Assembly (NCBI RefSeq): GCF_003121405.1
Contig: NZ_QBUY01000013.1
Coordinates: 1 to 64,000, forward strand
DNA: 64,000 nt
Direction of reading: 5' to 3'
Source of the DNA: Paraburkholderia sp. C35
GTDB lineage: Bacteria; Pseudomonadota; Gammaproteobacteria; Burkholderiales; Burkholderiaceae
The position numbers and the translations under genes were made by a program. The notes under the pieces were generated by a model. The model saw nothing but the letters and a program-made list of their open reading frames with translations. It searched no databases and was not told where the DNA came from. Shown here one piece after another: positions 26,212 through 35,656 of the stretch. Positions within the stretch are counted from its first letter, which is position 1. Every line of letters begins with the position of its first letter.

Positions 26212-26478
26212 GTGAAAAACATCAGCAGAAGCATGGCCCTGTTGTGCGCGGGTCTGATCGGAAGCAGCGTGACGGGACTTGCGGTTGCGCAAACGTCGCA
26301 TGACCCCGCCACCGAGCCGATGACGCACGCCGACAGCAAGGCAGCCAAGGCACAGGCGAAGGCGGACAAGAAGGCCGACATCGCGCAGGCCAAGGCCGAC
26401 AAGAAAAAGGCCGACGCACAATCCGACGCCGACAAGGCGAACGCCGATGCGAAGGTGAAGGACGCGAAATCGCAGTAG
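26212..26478 (+). CDS. Small exported KAD-repeat protein of unknown function
   Basis: An 88-residue protein with a signal peptide ending near residue 26 (LAVA/QT). The mature part is almost wholly Ala, Lys and Asp in quasi-repeats (KAQAKADKKADIAQAKADKK), predicted to be a charged helix, reminiscent of disordered or LEA-like proteins. GAGGGAGG lies upstream of the ATG. It is paired with the preceding gene and followed directly by a terminator. No function can be assigned. Confidence 0.72.
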   Translation: MKNISRSMALLCAGLIGSSVTGLAVAQTSHDPATEPMTHADSKAAKAQAKADKKADIAQAKADKKKADAQSDADKANADAKVKDAKSQ

Positions 26479-26504
26479 GTGCATTTCTCCGGCGGTTTTG
26501 CACG

Positions 26505-26532
26505 AAAGCCCGGCATGTGCCGGGCTTTTTTC
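26505..26532 (+). terminator. Terminator after the small exported protein pair
   Basis: Arms AAAGCCCGGC and GCCGGGCTTT around a 4-base loop, followed by a T-run. Confidence 0.88.
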
Positions 26533-26632
26533 TTACGCGTGCTCGTAAAGATGCGCAGAAAAATGGGGCGCTTGTCGTCGAGGGTTGTATGGATATACAG
26601 TATGCGTCGCCCTCACTTCCGTTCCGCCGATC

Positions 26633-28849
26633 GTGCTCTCCGTCGCCGATTCCCCTTCGTCCTTGCCTGATCCTGCGCTAACCGACGCGCCATCTGCTGC
26701 AATGGATTCGCCTGCGTCAGGGGCCGCCGCGGACTGGCTCGCGAAGCTCAACGACGCCCAGCGCGAAGCCGTCGAATACGGTGCGCACGACATCGCGCAT
26801 CCCGCCGGCGCTTTGCTGGTGATCGCGGGCGCGGGTTCGGGAAAGACCAATACGCTGGCGCATCGCGTAGCCAATCTCGTCGTCAAAGGCGTCGATCCGC
26901 GCCGCATTTTGCTGCTGACGTTCTCGCGCCGCGCGGCGCTCGAGATGACCCGGCGCGTCACGCGCATCGCGAGCGCCGCCCTCGGCACGCGCGCCGCGCT
27001 CGCGCAGGGGCTGACATGGTCGGGCACGTTCCATAGCGTCGGCGCGCGCCTGTTGCGCGAGTACGCGGACCTCATCGGCCTTGCGCCGACCTTCACGATC
27101 AACGACCGCGAAGATTCCGCCGATCTGATGAATCTCGTGCGTCACGAACTCGGCCTGTCGGCGAAAGAAAAGCGCTTTCCGTCGAAGTCAGCGTGCTTTT
27201 CGATTTACTCGCGCGTGGTGAACACGGGCGCGTCGCTGGCCGACGTGCTCAATGGCGCTTTCCCGTGGTGCCGCGAATGGGAAGCCGATCTGCGCATGCT
27301 GTTCGCCGCGTATGTCGATGCGAAGCAGAAGCAGAGCGTGCTCGACTACGACGATCTGCTGCTCTACTGGTCGCACATGGCCGCGGAGCCCGCGATTGCC
27401 GTCGATCTTTCTGGCCGGTTCGATCATGTGCTGGTCGACGAGTATCAGGACACCAACCGCCTGCAGGCGTCGATCCTGCTCGCGCTAAAACCGGATGGAC
27501 GCGGCTTGACGGTGGTGGGTGACGACGCCCAGTCCATCTATTCGTTTCGCGGCGCGACGGTGCGCAACATTCTCGATTTCCCGTCTCATTTCGATCCGCC
27601 GGCGAAGCAGGTCACGCTGGAGCGCAACTACCGTTCGACGCAGCCGATCCTCGAAGCGTCGAATGCCGTGATCGGCCTCGCGTCCGAGCGATACACGAAA
27701 CAGTTGTGGACGGACAGGGCATCGGCGCAGCGCCCGCATCTCGTCACCGTCGCCGACGAAGCGGACCAGGCGCGCTATATCGTCGAACAGGTGCTGGCCG
27801 CGCGCGAGGCGGGCATGAAGCTGAAAGCGCAAGCGGTGCTGTTTCGCGCCGCGCATCACAGCGCCGCGCTCGAGATCGAACTGACACGGCGCAATATTCC
27901 GTTCGTGAAGTTCGGTGGCCTGAAGTTTCTCGATTCCGTGCACGTGAAGGATGTGCTCGCGGTGCTGCGCTGGGCGGAGAATCCGCGTGACCGTGTCGCG
28001 GGCTTTCGTGTCGTGCAATTGCTGCCGGGCGTCGGGCCCGCGACAGCCGCGCGTGTGCTCGACGATATTGCCTCGCGTGCCGACGCGTTGAAGTCCGACG
28101 CTACGGCGGCCGCCGCGTATGGCGTTTCAGGTTGCACAGCCAGTGCGCTCGCCGCGGTCGCGCCACCCGCTCGCGCGCTCGAAGACTGGCATCCGTTCGC
28201 GTCGATGATGGCGTCCATCTGCCACCGGCAGACGCCTTGGCCCGCCGAATTCGAGATGGTGCGCCGCTGGTACGAACCGCATCTCGAACGCAATCACGAG
28301 GACGCATCGATCCGTCAGGCCGATCTCGTGCAGATGGAAAGCATCGCGAGCACGTATGCGTCGCGCGAGCGTTTCCTGACGGAGGTGACGCTCGATCCGC
28401 CCGACGCCACCAGCGACGAATCCGGTGTTCCGCTGATCGACGAGGACTACCTGATCCTGTCGACCATCCATTCGGCGAAAGGGCAGGAGTGGCGCAACGT
28501 GTTCGTGCTCAATGGCGTCGACGGCTGCATTCCTTCCGATCTCGGCACGGGTAGCGAAGAGGAAATCGACGAGGAGCGGCGTCTGTTGTACGTCGCGATG
28601 ACGCGTGCGAAGGAAGACCTGCATATCGTCATGCCGCAGCGCTTTTACGTGCACAACCAGCCGCATATGGGCGACCGGCATGTGTGGGCGTCGCGTACGC
28701 GCTTCATTCCGCCGCAGCTGCTGCCGCTATTCGATTCGCATGCGTGGCCGCCCGCGCCCATCGTGTCGGCGCCGACGCAAGCAGGACTGGCCGCAGCCGC
28801 GCAAGCCAAAATAGAAATCGCGGCGAAGCTCAGAAAGATGTGGGACTGA
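26633..28849 (+). CDS. UvrD/Rep-family ATP-dependent DNA helicase
   Basis: A superfamily 1A helicase of about 738 residues. Motifs in order: Walker A IAGAGSGKTNTLAHR, motif Ia LLLTFSRRAALEMTRR, motif II DEYQDTN, motif III VVGDDAQSIYSFRGA, motif IV ERNYRSTQPILEASNAV, motif V LSTIHSAKGQEWRNVFV, motif VI VAMTRAKEDLHIV. It unwinds DNA 3'-5' in repair or replication restart. The start is uncertain: the frame opens at a TTG at 26585, with GTG at 26633 and ATG at 26702; none has a clear ribosome site. It is shorter than classic UvrD at the C-terminus and is probably a separate paralogue. Confidence 0.9.
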   Translation: MLSVADSPSSLPDPALTDAPSAAMDSPASGAAADWLAKLNDAQREAVEYGAHDIAHPAGALLVIAGAGSGKTNTLAHRVANLVVKGVDPRRILLLTFSRRAALEMTRRVTRIASAALGTRAALAQGLTWSGTFHSVGARLLREYADLIGLAPTFTINDREDSADLMNLVRHELGLSAKEKRFPSKSACFSIYSRVVNTGASLADVLNGAFPWCREWEADLRMLFAAYVDAKQKQSVLDYDDLLLYWSHMAAEPAIAVDLSGRFDHVLVDEYQDTNRLQASILLALKPDGRGLTVVGDDAQSIYSFRGATVRNILDFPSHFDPPAKQVTLERNYRSTQPILEASNAVIGLASERYTKQLWTDRASAQRPHLVTVADEADQARYIVEQVLAAREAGMKLKAQAVLFRAAHHSAALEIELTRRNIPFVKFGGLKFLDSVHVKDVLAVLRWAENPRDRVAGFRVVQLLPGVGPATAARVLDDIASRADALKSDATAAAAYGVSGCTASALAAVAPPARALEDWHPFASMMASICHRQTPWPAEFEMVRRWYEPHLERNHEDASIRQADLVQMESIASTYASRERFLTEVTLDPPDATSDESGVPLIDEDYLILSTIHSAKGQEWRNVFVLNGVDGCIPSDLGTGSEEEIDEERRLLYVAMTRAKEDLHIVMPQRFYVHNQPHMGDRHVWASRTRFIPPQLLPLFDSHAWPPAPIVSAPTQAGLAAAAQAKIEIAAKLRKMWD

Positions 28850-28904
28850 GCTTGCCGCGATCCTGTATCGCCGCAACCGGGCGACGTGTGTCGTGAGATA
28901 CAGC

Positions 28905-29672
28905 CTAGCGCGACTGCCGTTGTTGCGGCTGCTGCGGACGCTGCGGCGGCATAAAGAAGTTGCGCAGCCATGCGGCGAGCCGCGTGAAAACGTCGTATGG
29001 CTCTTCAACGAAGATTTCCGGCTTCAGCAGCCGCAGATATTCCATGATCTGCTGCGCTTCCTGCTTCTGGAACGAGCCGTGCGAAATGCCCAGGCGCAAC
29101 AGGCCGCGCAGTTCGCCGAGCTTTTCGCGCGCAAGGCTGCCGACGCTGGTTTCGCATGCCACCTTCGCCTCATACACCCGCTGTCGCAGCGATTCGGCCA
29201 GACGCCACGCGGGCGTCTGCATCACTTCCTCGAGTGCCTGGATGTCCTGCGCCGCCGACTTGATCTGCGCGGCAAGCGGATCGACCAGCGAAGGCGCGCC
29301 TTCCGCTTCCTTGACGATCGCGGCCGCCCATTCGCGGCTCTGCTTCGCGAGTTCTTCCGGCGTCCATTCCGAACGCGCGGCAAAGCCGAAGCCGAACTCG
29401 TTCGCCTGCTTCATCAGTATCGCGACGACATCCGGAAATTCCTTGTCGAGCGTGCGCTTGGCCCATGCGTACTGGCCGCCCTGCAGCATGCGCTGAACCG
29501 CGTTCTCGGTCAGCGGCACCATGTTGTCCAGGAGCTTCGCGCGCAGAAAATCCTCGAACGACGGCGTCGCGAACTGCGGGTCGAGCTTCAGCGAGACCCG
29601 CACGAACGCGTCGAAGTCTTTTCGCAAGGATGCGAGCGTTTCGTCCTTGATGTTAAGGGTAATCTGACCCAT
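28905..29672 (-). CDS. Conserved hypothetical cytoplasmic protein
   Basis: A 255-residue protein with no recognised domain. It begins MGQITLNIKDETLASLRKDF, is largely helical with many Gln, Glu and Arg, and ends in a P/Q/R-rich tail (MPPQRPQQPQQRQSR). It has neither signal peptide nor membrane segment. It converges on the helicase gene with about 55 bases between them. I can offer no function; the N-terminus hints at a short beta-strand followed by helices as in small ribbon-helix-helix proteins, but that is weak. Confidence 0.75.
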   Translation of the reverse strand: MGQITLNIKDETLASLRKDFDAFVRVSLKLDPQFATPSFEDFLRAKLLDNMVPLTENAVQRMLQGGQYAWAKRTLDKEFPDVVAILMKQANEFGFGFAARSEWTPEELAKQSREWAAAIVKEAEGAPSLVDPLAAQIKSAAQDIQALEEVMQTPAWRLAESLRQRVYEAKVACETSVGSLAREKLGELRGLLRLGISHGSFQKQEAQQIMEYLRLLKPEIFVEEPYDVFTRLAAWLRNFFMPPQRPQQPQQRQSR

Positions 29673-29915
29673 GTCTTATCCCGTTTCGTCGACCGCGCGA
29701 ACACCGTCGAGGCAATCTGCCTGGCGCCGCTCGCCCCCGTGCGTGGCGGCGCCGATATCCGGCGCGGTTCTGTCCAGCTTGCCGGCATGCTGTCAATAGA
29801 AATCGACGCAGCCTGGTTCGCGGACCACGAGTGTTTATCGGCGGATTGAAAGGGAACTTGAGGGTGGTGCGCCGTCCGGGTGAACGGCGGCGCGCGGACG
29901 GGCGTCAGCCCGGCG

Positions 29916-30239
29916 TCACTTCAGCACGACGCCTTGCCAGAGGAAGAACACCGCGAGACCAACGGCGATGGTGAGCAGCGGGCGGCGCGTGAGCGCACTG
30001 ACGGCCACGGCGGCCAGTGCGCCGACCAGTTGCGGATTGCGCCACGTCAACTCGGCGTCGGTGCCATGCGGTGATACAGCCATCGGCACGATGATCGCCG
30101 TCAGCACGGTGACGGGCACGAAACCGAGCGCGGTGCGCACCAGCGGCGGAAAGACGATGCGGTCGCCGAGCACGAACACGGTGGCGCGGATCAGCCACGT
30201 GATGACGGCCATGCCGAGGATCAGGAGCACGTAGTTCAT
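29916..30239 (-). CDS. azlD: AzlD-family branched-chain amino acid export subunit
   Basis: A 107-residue membrane protein with three or four hydrophobic segments (MNYVLLILGMAVITWLIR at the start). It is the small partner of AzlC; AzlCD pairs export branched-chain or related amino acids. The ATG at 30239 overlaps the stop of azlC as ATGA, so translation is coupled. Family length is normal. Confidence 0.92.
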   Translation of the reverse strand: MNYVLLILGMAVITWLIRATVFVLGDRIVFPPLVRTALGFVPVTVLTAIIVPMAVSPHGTDAELTWRNPQLVGALAAVAVSALTRRPLLTIAVGLAVFFLWQGVVLK

Positions 30240-30976
30240 CGCGATGCCTCCATCGTACGGGTGCGCTGGAAAGCCGGCATCGACAGCAGCACGCCGACCG
30301 CGACGCCCGCGAACACGGCACCCAGCAAGCCGAGCTTGTACGGCCAGCCTTGCCAGAAGAACGCCAGCGCGCCCGCCGTGGCGGCCGCCGCCAGATAGCG
30401 CACGGCCACCAGTTGCGGCACCACGATCGCGATGAAGGTCGCCACCATCGCGAAGTCGAGTCCGAGCGACTGCAGGCCGGGGAAGGCCGCGCCGAACAGC
30501 AGGCCGGCCAGCGTCCAGAGCTGCCAGTTCAGATACATCGCGAGGCCCGAGCCAAGGAAATAGTACGGGCCGACCGAGCCGGGTGGATGCAGCCGGTAAT
30601 GCGCCCATGCGACGGCGAAGACTTCATCGGTGAGCAGGCCGCCGAGTGTCCAGCGCCAGCGCGACGGCAGATGCGACACATACGGCGCGAGCGTCGCGCT
30701 GTACAGCACGTGACGGGCGTTGACGACGAGCGTGGTGGCCCACACGACGGCATAGCTCGCGTGGCCCGCGATCAGGCCGAGCGCAATGAATTGCGCCGAC
30801 CCGGCGAATACGATCAGCGACATCAGCTGGCCGTGCCACAGATGCAGCGGGCCGGACGCGACGAGCGTGCCGAAGATGACGCCGAACGGCGCCGCGCCGA
30901 CGATCATCGGAATGGTGTCGCGCGCGCCGGACGTGAGTTCCTTGAGACGGTGAACGGGTTGTGCAGGGTGATTCAA
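30236..30976 (-). CDS. azlC: AzlC-family branched-chain amino acid export protein
   Basis: A 246-residue inner-membrane protein with typical AzlC blocks IVGAAPFGVIFGTLV and LIVFAGSAQFIALGLI, and about seven hydrophobic segments. It works with AzlD to export branched-chain amino acids. The start is a TTG at 30976 with GAGGAG 6 bases upstream; the longer frame to 31048 runs inside the upstream AraC gene and is not used. The TTG overlaps that gene's TGA stop as TTGA, so the three genes araC-azlC-azlD are a tightly coupled operon. Confidence 0.93.
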   Translation of the reverse strand: MNHPAQPVHRLKELTSGARDTIPMIVGAAPFGVIFGTLVASGPLHLWHGQLMSLIVFAGSAQFIALGLIAGHASYAVVWATTLVVNARHVLYSATLAPYVSHLPSRWRWTLGGLLTDEVFAVAWAHYRLHPPGSVGPYYFLGSGLAMYLNWQLWTLAGLLFGAAFPGLQSLGLDFAMVATFIAIVVPQLVAVRYLAAAATAGALAFFWQGWPYKLGLLGAVFAGVAVGVLLSMPAFQRTRTMEASR

Positions 30977-31956
30977 TCTTTTCTCCTCGATGGAACCGAG
31001 GATAGCGAGGCGAGGGGAGCCGCGGCTTGTACGTTCTTGCGATTGCACGCGGTTTTAGGGCGGTTCAAGGGTTGCTCAAGCGCTACTCGCGCACCGGGAT
31101 TGCTGCGGCGCAACGCTCGCAAGGATGGGCAGGCCGATTGCCAGCGCCCCGGCGGCACGCCGAACATGCGGCGGAAATGGCGCGTGAAGTGGCTCTGATC
31201 CGTGAAGCCGTTCGCCGCCGCGACATCGGCCACCGTCGCGCCCGCGCGCAACGGTGCCAACGAGCGCTGCAAACGCACCTGGTTTCGCCACGCGTGCGGC
31301 GGCAAACCCGTCGCGCGGGTGAAAAGGCGTGCCGCGTGGAACTGCGACAGGCCGACGGTATCGGCGAGATCCGCAAGTTGGAGCGGCGCGAGGAGATCGC
31401 CGGCCAGCTGCTCTTTCATCGTGACGACGCGTGTGTCGTCAGCGGTGAGGTGGGGCGTATCGGGACGCGTGCGGCCGTAGCGCACGAGCAGCGTCGACAG
31501 GGCATCGAGCATCGCCGTTTCTGCGATGAGGGGCTCGCCGTTCGCCTCCAGCAACTGATGCGCGCGCGACAGCCGCAGCGCGAGATCGGGATCGCGGATC
31601 ACGGCGGCGTCGAACCACGGCAGCGGCTGCGCGCAGCCCGCGATGTCCTGCGCGAGCGCGTGGATGAAGGCGACGGGTGCGTACAGCACGCGGTAGCGCC
31701 AGCCGTCATCCATCGCTCGCGAGCCGGTATGCAACTCGCCCGGATTGATGATGGGTACGCTGCCCGCCTCGGCGACATGGCGCGAACCCTGATACCGATA
31801 CGTTTCCGCGCCAGCCTCGATCACGGGGATCGTGTAGGCGTCGTGCCAATGCGGGGTGAACTCGTGATCGTGATATTCGGCCGTGAGCAGATCCGCGCCG
31901 GGCAGAAGCGGCGTGCGCCAGTAACGCGCGTTGTCGCGGAAGCGGGTCGAAGTCAT
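30973..31956 (-). CDS. AraC-family regulator of the azlCD unit
   Basis: A 327-residue regulator with an N-terminal cupin-like sensor (HDHEFTPHWHDAYTIPVIEA) and a C-terminal AraC DNA-binding domain (LADTVGLSQFHAARLFTRAT, AAANGFTDQSHFTRHFRRMF). The C-terminus carries an extra tail of about 60 residues after the domain, reaching into the azlC ribosome site. The ATG is at 31956. Regulators of this type beside azlCD likely sense the exported amino acid; here autoregulation of the whole operon is implied by the overlap. Confidence 0.9.
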   Translation of the reverse strand: MTSTRFRDNARYWRTPLLPGADLLTAEYHDHEFTPHWHDAYTIPVIEAGAETYRYQGSRHVAEAGSVPIINPGELHTGSRAMDDGWRYRVLYAPVAFIHALAQDIAGCAQPLPWFDAAVIRDPDLALRLSRAHQLLEANGEPLIAETAMLDALSTLLVRYGRTRPDTPHLTADDTRVVTMKEQLAGDLLAPLQLADLADTVGLSQFHAARLFTRATGLPPHAWRNQVRLQRSLAPLRAGATVADVAAANGFTDQSHFTRHFRRMFGVPPGRWQSACPSLRALRRSNPGARVALEQPLNRPKTACNRKNVQAAAPLASLSSVPSRRKD

Positions 31957-32025
31957 GAGCAAACGTCCTGGTGGACCTGACAGTCTACCGCGCCTGGACA
32001 GCGTCCGGGACGCGTGTGTTTCGCA

Positions 32026-32523
32026 TCATCGGACGGGGATCGTGGTGCCCGCAGGCATCGGCACGGCGGTGACGCTGTTCTTCGCGCTGCCCGTGGCGAC
32101 CCGGTCGCTATAGGTCAGATACACGAGCGTATTGCGCTTCGAATCGACGACACGCACCACGTGCAGCGTCTTGAAAATAAGCGACATGCGTTCGGTGAAC
32201 ACATCGGCTTGCTGGCGCAGCGGTTCGGGAATCTTGATGGCTGCGACCTGACGGCACGCGATCGACGCTTCCGTCGGATCTTCAGCAATGCCGAGCGTGC
32301 CCTTGATGCCGCCCGTGCGCGCTCGCGACACGTAGCAGGTGACGCCCTGCACGGCGGGATCGTCATAGGCCTCGACAACCACGCGGTCCGAGCCGGTGAG
32401 ATGGAAATTCGTGTTGACGCTGGCAACTTCCTCGGCGTGCGCGAGCGGCGCGCAGGCGAACACTACGGAGGCGGCGACAATGGCGGCGCGCGCGACGCGC
32501 ACATGGAGCTGGGCGAGTTTCAT
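32026..32523 (-). CDS. creA: CreA family protein
   Basis: A 165-residue exported protein of the CreA family, with signal peptide ending at HAEE and core blocks LTGSDRVVVEAYDDPAVQGV and TCYVSRARTGG, followed by RVVDSKRNTLVYLTYSDR. The family is conserved and of unknown biochemical role. The ATG at 32523 gives a standard signal peptide; an in-frame ATG at 32580 would add 19 residues and cannot be excluded, since neither has a strong ribosome site. Confidence 0.9.
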   Translation of the reverse strand: MKLAQLHVRVARAAIVAASVVFACAPLAHAEEVASVNTNFHLTGSDRVVVEAYDDPAVQGVTCYVSRARTGGIKGTLGIAEDPTEASIACRQVAAIKIPEPLRQQADVFTERMSLIFKTLHVVRVVDSKRNTLVYLTYSDRVATGSAKNSVTAVPMPAGTTIPVR

Positions 32524-32695
32524 CGGGTAACGGAGGAATGGGCGGGGGAAGAACCGGGCGACTGCCGGTGAGATTGCCATCGTAACCTGGTTGCCGATGC
32601 TTGCCGCTGCGATGCAAGACACTCGGCGCAGTGGCTGAAGCCCTAAGCGGGAGAGGGCGAAGTCGCAAACTGTGCGTCCGCAAAACCGAACGCAG

Positions 32696-32728
32696 AAAAA
32701 AGAAAAGGCCCGCACGAAGCGGGCCTTT
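32696..32728 (-). terminator. Terminator of tRNA-Asn
   Basis: On the minus strand, stem AAAGGCCCGC/GCGGGCCTTT with a 5-base loop is followed by a U-rich run, directly downstream of the tRNA. Confidence 0.88.
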
Positions 32729-32734
32729 GAATTT

Positions 32735-32810
32735 TGGCTCCCCGACCTGGGCTCGAACCAGGGACCTACGGATTAACAGTCCGGCGCTCTACCGACTGAG
32801 CTATCGGGGA
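32735..32810 (-). tRNA. tRNA-Asn (anticodon GTT)
   Basis: A 76-base tRNA on the minus strand with an encoded CCA end. The acceptor stem is TCCCCGA/TCGGGGA, the D-arm region GCTCAGTCGGTAGAGC, the anticodon loop CTGTTAA with GTT, and the T-arm GGTTCGAGCC. The sequence is intact. No integrase or duplicated 3' end is seen nearby, so it does not appear to be an occupied attachment site. Confidence 0.97.
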
Positions 32811-32931
32811 ACAACAACAGCAGAGAAGCGGAATTGTAGGAGGTAGCGCAGAAGCTGTCAATACCTCTGCTTCATCTCAATTTAATTCGACTGTTTCGAG
32901 CCAGGAAGACAGGTTTTGCGACGCGCGCGAA

Positions 32932-33255
32932 TCAGCGTGCGAGCAGCGCGAGCTTTTCCTTCACGTCCTTGAATTCGTCGGCTTCGGGCAGCGGTGCCTT
33001 CGTCTTGGTGATGCTCGGCCATGCCTTCGCCAGTTCGGCGTTCAGTTCCGTGAAGTGCTGCTGGTCGCCAGGGACGTCTTCTTCAGCGTAGATGGCGTTC
33101 ACCGGGCATTCTGCAACGCACACAGCGCAGTCGATGCATTCATCCGGGGCGATCGCGAGGAAGTTGGGACCTTCGCGAAAGCAGTCCACCGGGCACACAT
33201 CGACGCAGTCGGTATAGCGGCACTTGATGCAGCTTTCGGTCACAACGTGAGTCAT
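32932..33255 (-). CDS. fdxA: 7Fe/8Fe-type ferredoxin
   Basis: A 107-residue FdxA-type ferredoxin. Two cluster-binding regions are visible: [17 protein letters not shown] and [15 protein letters not shown]. The first lacks the regular CxxCxxC spacing, as expected of a 3Fe-4S site, and the second is a standard CxxCxxCxxxCP. A C-terminal extension (about 60-107) is usual for this group. It is a low-potential electron carrier in the cytoplasm. The start [12 protein letters not shown] is the family start. Confidence 0.96.
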   Translation of the reverse strand: MTHVVTESCIKCRYTDCVDVCPVDCFREGPNFLAIAPDECIDCAVCVAECPVNAIYAEEDVPGDQQHFTELNAELAKAWPSITKTKAPLPEADEFKDVKEKLALLAR

Positions 33256-33619
33256 TCAGGCAACTCCTGCAAACGATATTCTTTAGGTAATGGGGGGATG
33301 GCAATGCGCCAAAAGCGGTATTGTAACGTAACGTCAAGTAGTGCATACGCGATCGTCCCAACCCGTTTATATCGTTTGGTGATTAGTTTATGGGGGGCGG
33401 TTTGCGCGGCCGGCGCCGGCTGCCTTGACGCATTGGAACAACCGTCCGCGCGCATTCGGGTAACATGCGACAGCATCTTCGCGCGTATCCGCCTCGCGGG
33501 CGCACTTCGCGAAGCCCAAGGCGCACATGCGGGGCATGGCGCACGAGGTGAACACGAAAGGACGAGGGCGCACGAGGCCTGACGTCTTCCGATTTCATGC
33601 AGTCCCGGTTTGCAAGATC
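33256..33619. other. 364-bp region between fdxA and pncB
   Basis: This region separates the divergent fdxA and pncB genes. It contains a GC palindrome (GCCGGCGCCGGC near 33410) and AT-rich stretches near 33270-33390. I see no promoter with both boxes well matched and no convincing short gene. Confidence 0.45.
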
Positions 33620-34819
33620 ATGATCATTACTTCGCTGCTCGATACCGACCTGTACAAGTTCACGATGATGCAGGTCGTGCTGCATCACTTCCCGGCGGCC
33701 AACGTCGAATACAAGTTCCGCTGCCGTACGCAGAACGTCGATCTCGTGCCGTACATCGACGAGATTCGCAGCGAAGTGCACAAGCTCTGCAAGCTGCGCT
33801 TCAGCGAAGGTGACCTCGATTACCTGCGCCGCATGCGCTTCATCAAGAACGACTTCCTCGATTTCCTCGCGCTCTTCCATCTGAACGAGAAGTACATTTC
33901 GATCACGCCTTCGGCGAAGGGTAATGGAGAGATCGAGATCGACATCAAGGGGCCGTGGCTGCACACCATCCTCTTCGAGATCCCGGTGCTCGCGATCGTC
34001 AACGAAGTCTATTTCCGCAACACGCAGCAGCAGCCCGATTACAGCGAAGGCCGTGAGCGCCTGCGCGACAAGATCCAGCTGCTCGGCGCGCGCCCGGAAT
34101 TCGCCGACTGCAAGATCGCCGACTATGGCACGCGCCGCCGTTTCTCCGGGCGCTGGCACGAAGAGGTGATCCTCACGCTCAAGGAAGGCCTGCGCGAGCA
34201 GTTCACGGGCACGAGCAACGTCTACTACGCGATGAAGCATGGCCTGACGCCGCTCGGCACGATGGCGCACGAATACCTGCAGGCCTGCCAGGCGCTCGGT
34301 CCGCGTCTGCGCGACTCGCAGATCTTCGGCTTCGAGATGTGGGCGAAGGAATATCGCGGCGACCTGGGTATCGCGTTGTCGGACGTGTATGGCATGAAGG
34401 CGTTCCTCCGTGATTTCGACATGTACTTCTGCAAGCTCTTCGACGGCGCGCGCCACGATTCCGGCGACCCGTTCGACTGGGGCGAACGTCTGCTCGCGCA
34501 CTACGAGGCCAACCGCTGCGACCCGCGCACCAAAGTACTGGTGTTCTCGGACGCGCTCGATATCCCCAAGGTGCTGCAGCTGTACGAACGCTTCCGCGGC
34601 CGCTGCAAGCTCGCTTTCGGCGTCGGCACGAACCTCACCAACGACCTCGGCTACAACCCGCTGCAGATCGTGATCAAGATGGTCAAGTGCAACGGCCAGC
34701 CGGTCGCGAAGCTGTCGGATTCACCCGGCAAGAACATGTGCGAAGACAAGGCGTATCTTGCCTATCTGCGCCAGGTGTTCGGCATCGAGCAGCCTGCTGA
34801 AGAAGAAGTCAGCAAGTAA
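33620..34819 (+). CDS. pncB: Nicotinate phosphoribosyltransferase
   Basis: A 399-residue PncB, which joins nicotinate to PRPP in NAD salvage. Blocks match the bacterial family: [20 protein letters not shown] at the N-terminus, [20 protein letters not shown] with the active-site His, [16 protein letters not shown] and [12 protein letters not shown] in the phosphate site. Length equals the E. coli enzyme (400). The frame is open upstream to 33527, but family alignment fixes ATG 33620. Confidence 0.97.
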   Translation: MIITSLLDTDLYKFTMMQVVLHHFPAANVEYKFRCRTQNVDLVPYIDEIRSEVHKLCKLRFSEGDLDYLRRMRFIKNDFLDFLALFHLNEKYISITPSAKGNGEIEIDIKGPWLHTILFEIPVLAIVNEVYFRNTQQQPDYSEGRERLRDKIQLLGARPEFADCKIADYGTRRRFSGRWHEEVILTLKEGLREQFTGTSNVYYAMKHGLTPLGTMAHEYLQACQALGPRLRDSQIFGFEMWAKEYRGDLGIALSDVYGMKAFLRDFDMYFCKLFDGARHDSGDPFDWGERLLAHYEANRCDPRTKVLVFSDALDIPKVLQLYERFRGRCKLAFGVGTNLTNDLGYNPLQIVIKMVKCNGQPVAKLSDSPGKNMCEDKAYLAYLRQVFGIEQPAEEEVSK

Positions 34820-34989
34820 GGCTCGGTATCGTCCGCTGTTGCAGCCGTAGAGCATGTGAAGGCATTGTCGGCGCTTCGAACGGGCGCCGCCATATGCCGT
34901 TCGGCCAGGTGTTCGCGTGAAGGGCGGCCGGTATAATTCGCGGATCATCTCCCACGCTCCACACGATCACCGGCACGAGGATATTGCAC

Positions 34990-35652
34990 ATGGATACATC
35001 GACGGCCCGCCGCAACATCCTGGCGCGCATTCGCGCCGCGCAAGGGCGCGAACCCGAGCCGGCCGCGTCGGAGCGTGAAGCGGCGCAGGCTTATCTGGCA
35101 AGTCATCCTCAAGGCCCGCGTCCGCCCATGCCGGACGATCTCGTCGCGCGTTTCATCGAGCAGGCGAAGAAGATGGCGACCACCGTCGATACCGTCGAGT
35201 CGCTCGCCGAAGCGCCCGCTGCCGCGCATCGCTATCTCACCGAATTGAACCTGCCCACCCACGCCATCGCATGGCAGACGCTCGAAGCGTTGCCCTGGGG
35301 CGATTCCGGTATCGAGGTCGAGTTCCGCAAGCCGCGCGACGAAGACCGGGTCGGCATCACCGGCTGCTTCTGCGCCACGGCCGAAACGGGCACGCTTGTC
35401 CTGCTGTCCGGGCCGGAGACGTATGCGTCGGCAGGTTTGTTGCCGGAGACGCATATCGCCATCGTGCCGGCTTCGCGCATCGTCTCCGGTCATGAAGAAG
35501 CGTTCAATCTGATTCGCAGCGAACGCGGCGAACTGCCGCGCGCCGTCAACTTCGTTTCAGGCCCGTCGCGCACGGGCGATATCGAACAAACCATCGTGCT
35601 CGGCGCGCATGGTCCTTATCGCGTGCATGCGATCGTCGTACGTGGCGCGTAG
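34990..35652 (+). CDS. lutC: LUD-domain protein (LutC-like)
   Basis: A 220-residue LUD-domain protein like LutC/YkgG, a component of L-lactate utilisation complexes in many bacteria. Visible are the short helical N-terminus (ARRNILARIRAAQGR) and the C-terminal Rossmann-like core (VGITGCFCATAETGTLVLLS, VSGPSRTGDIEQTIVLGAHG) seen in the family. lutA and lutB are not adjacent here, so the working partner is unknown. It overlaps or abuts the antiporter gene that follows. Confidence 0.88.
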   Translation: MDTSTARRNILARIRAAQGREPEPAASEREAAQAYLASHPQGPRPPMPDDLVARFIEQAKKMATTVDTVESLAEAPAAAHRYLTELNLPTHAIAWQTLEALPWGDSGIEVEFRKPRDEDRVGITGCFCATAETGTLVLLSGPETYASAGLLPETHIAIVPASRIVSGHEEAFNLIRSERGELPRAVNFVSGPSRTGDIEQTIVLGAHGPYRVHAIVVRGA

Positions 35653-35656
35653 GGCG

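Noticed and set aside
32735..32810. tRNA-Asn as a genomic-island attachment site
   Set aside because: No integrase, no repeated tRNA 3' end, and neighbours are core genes.
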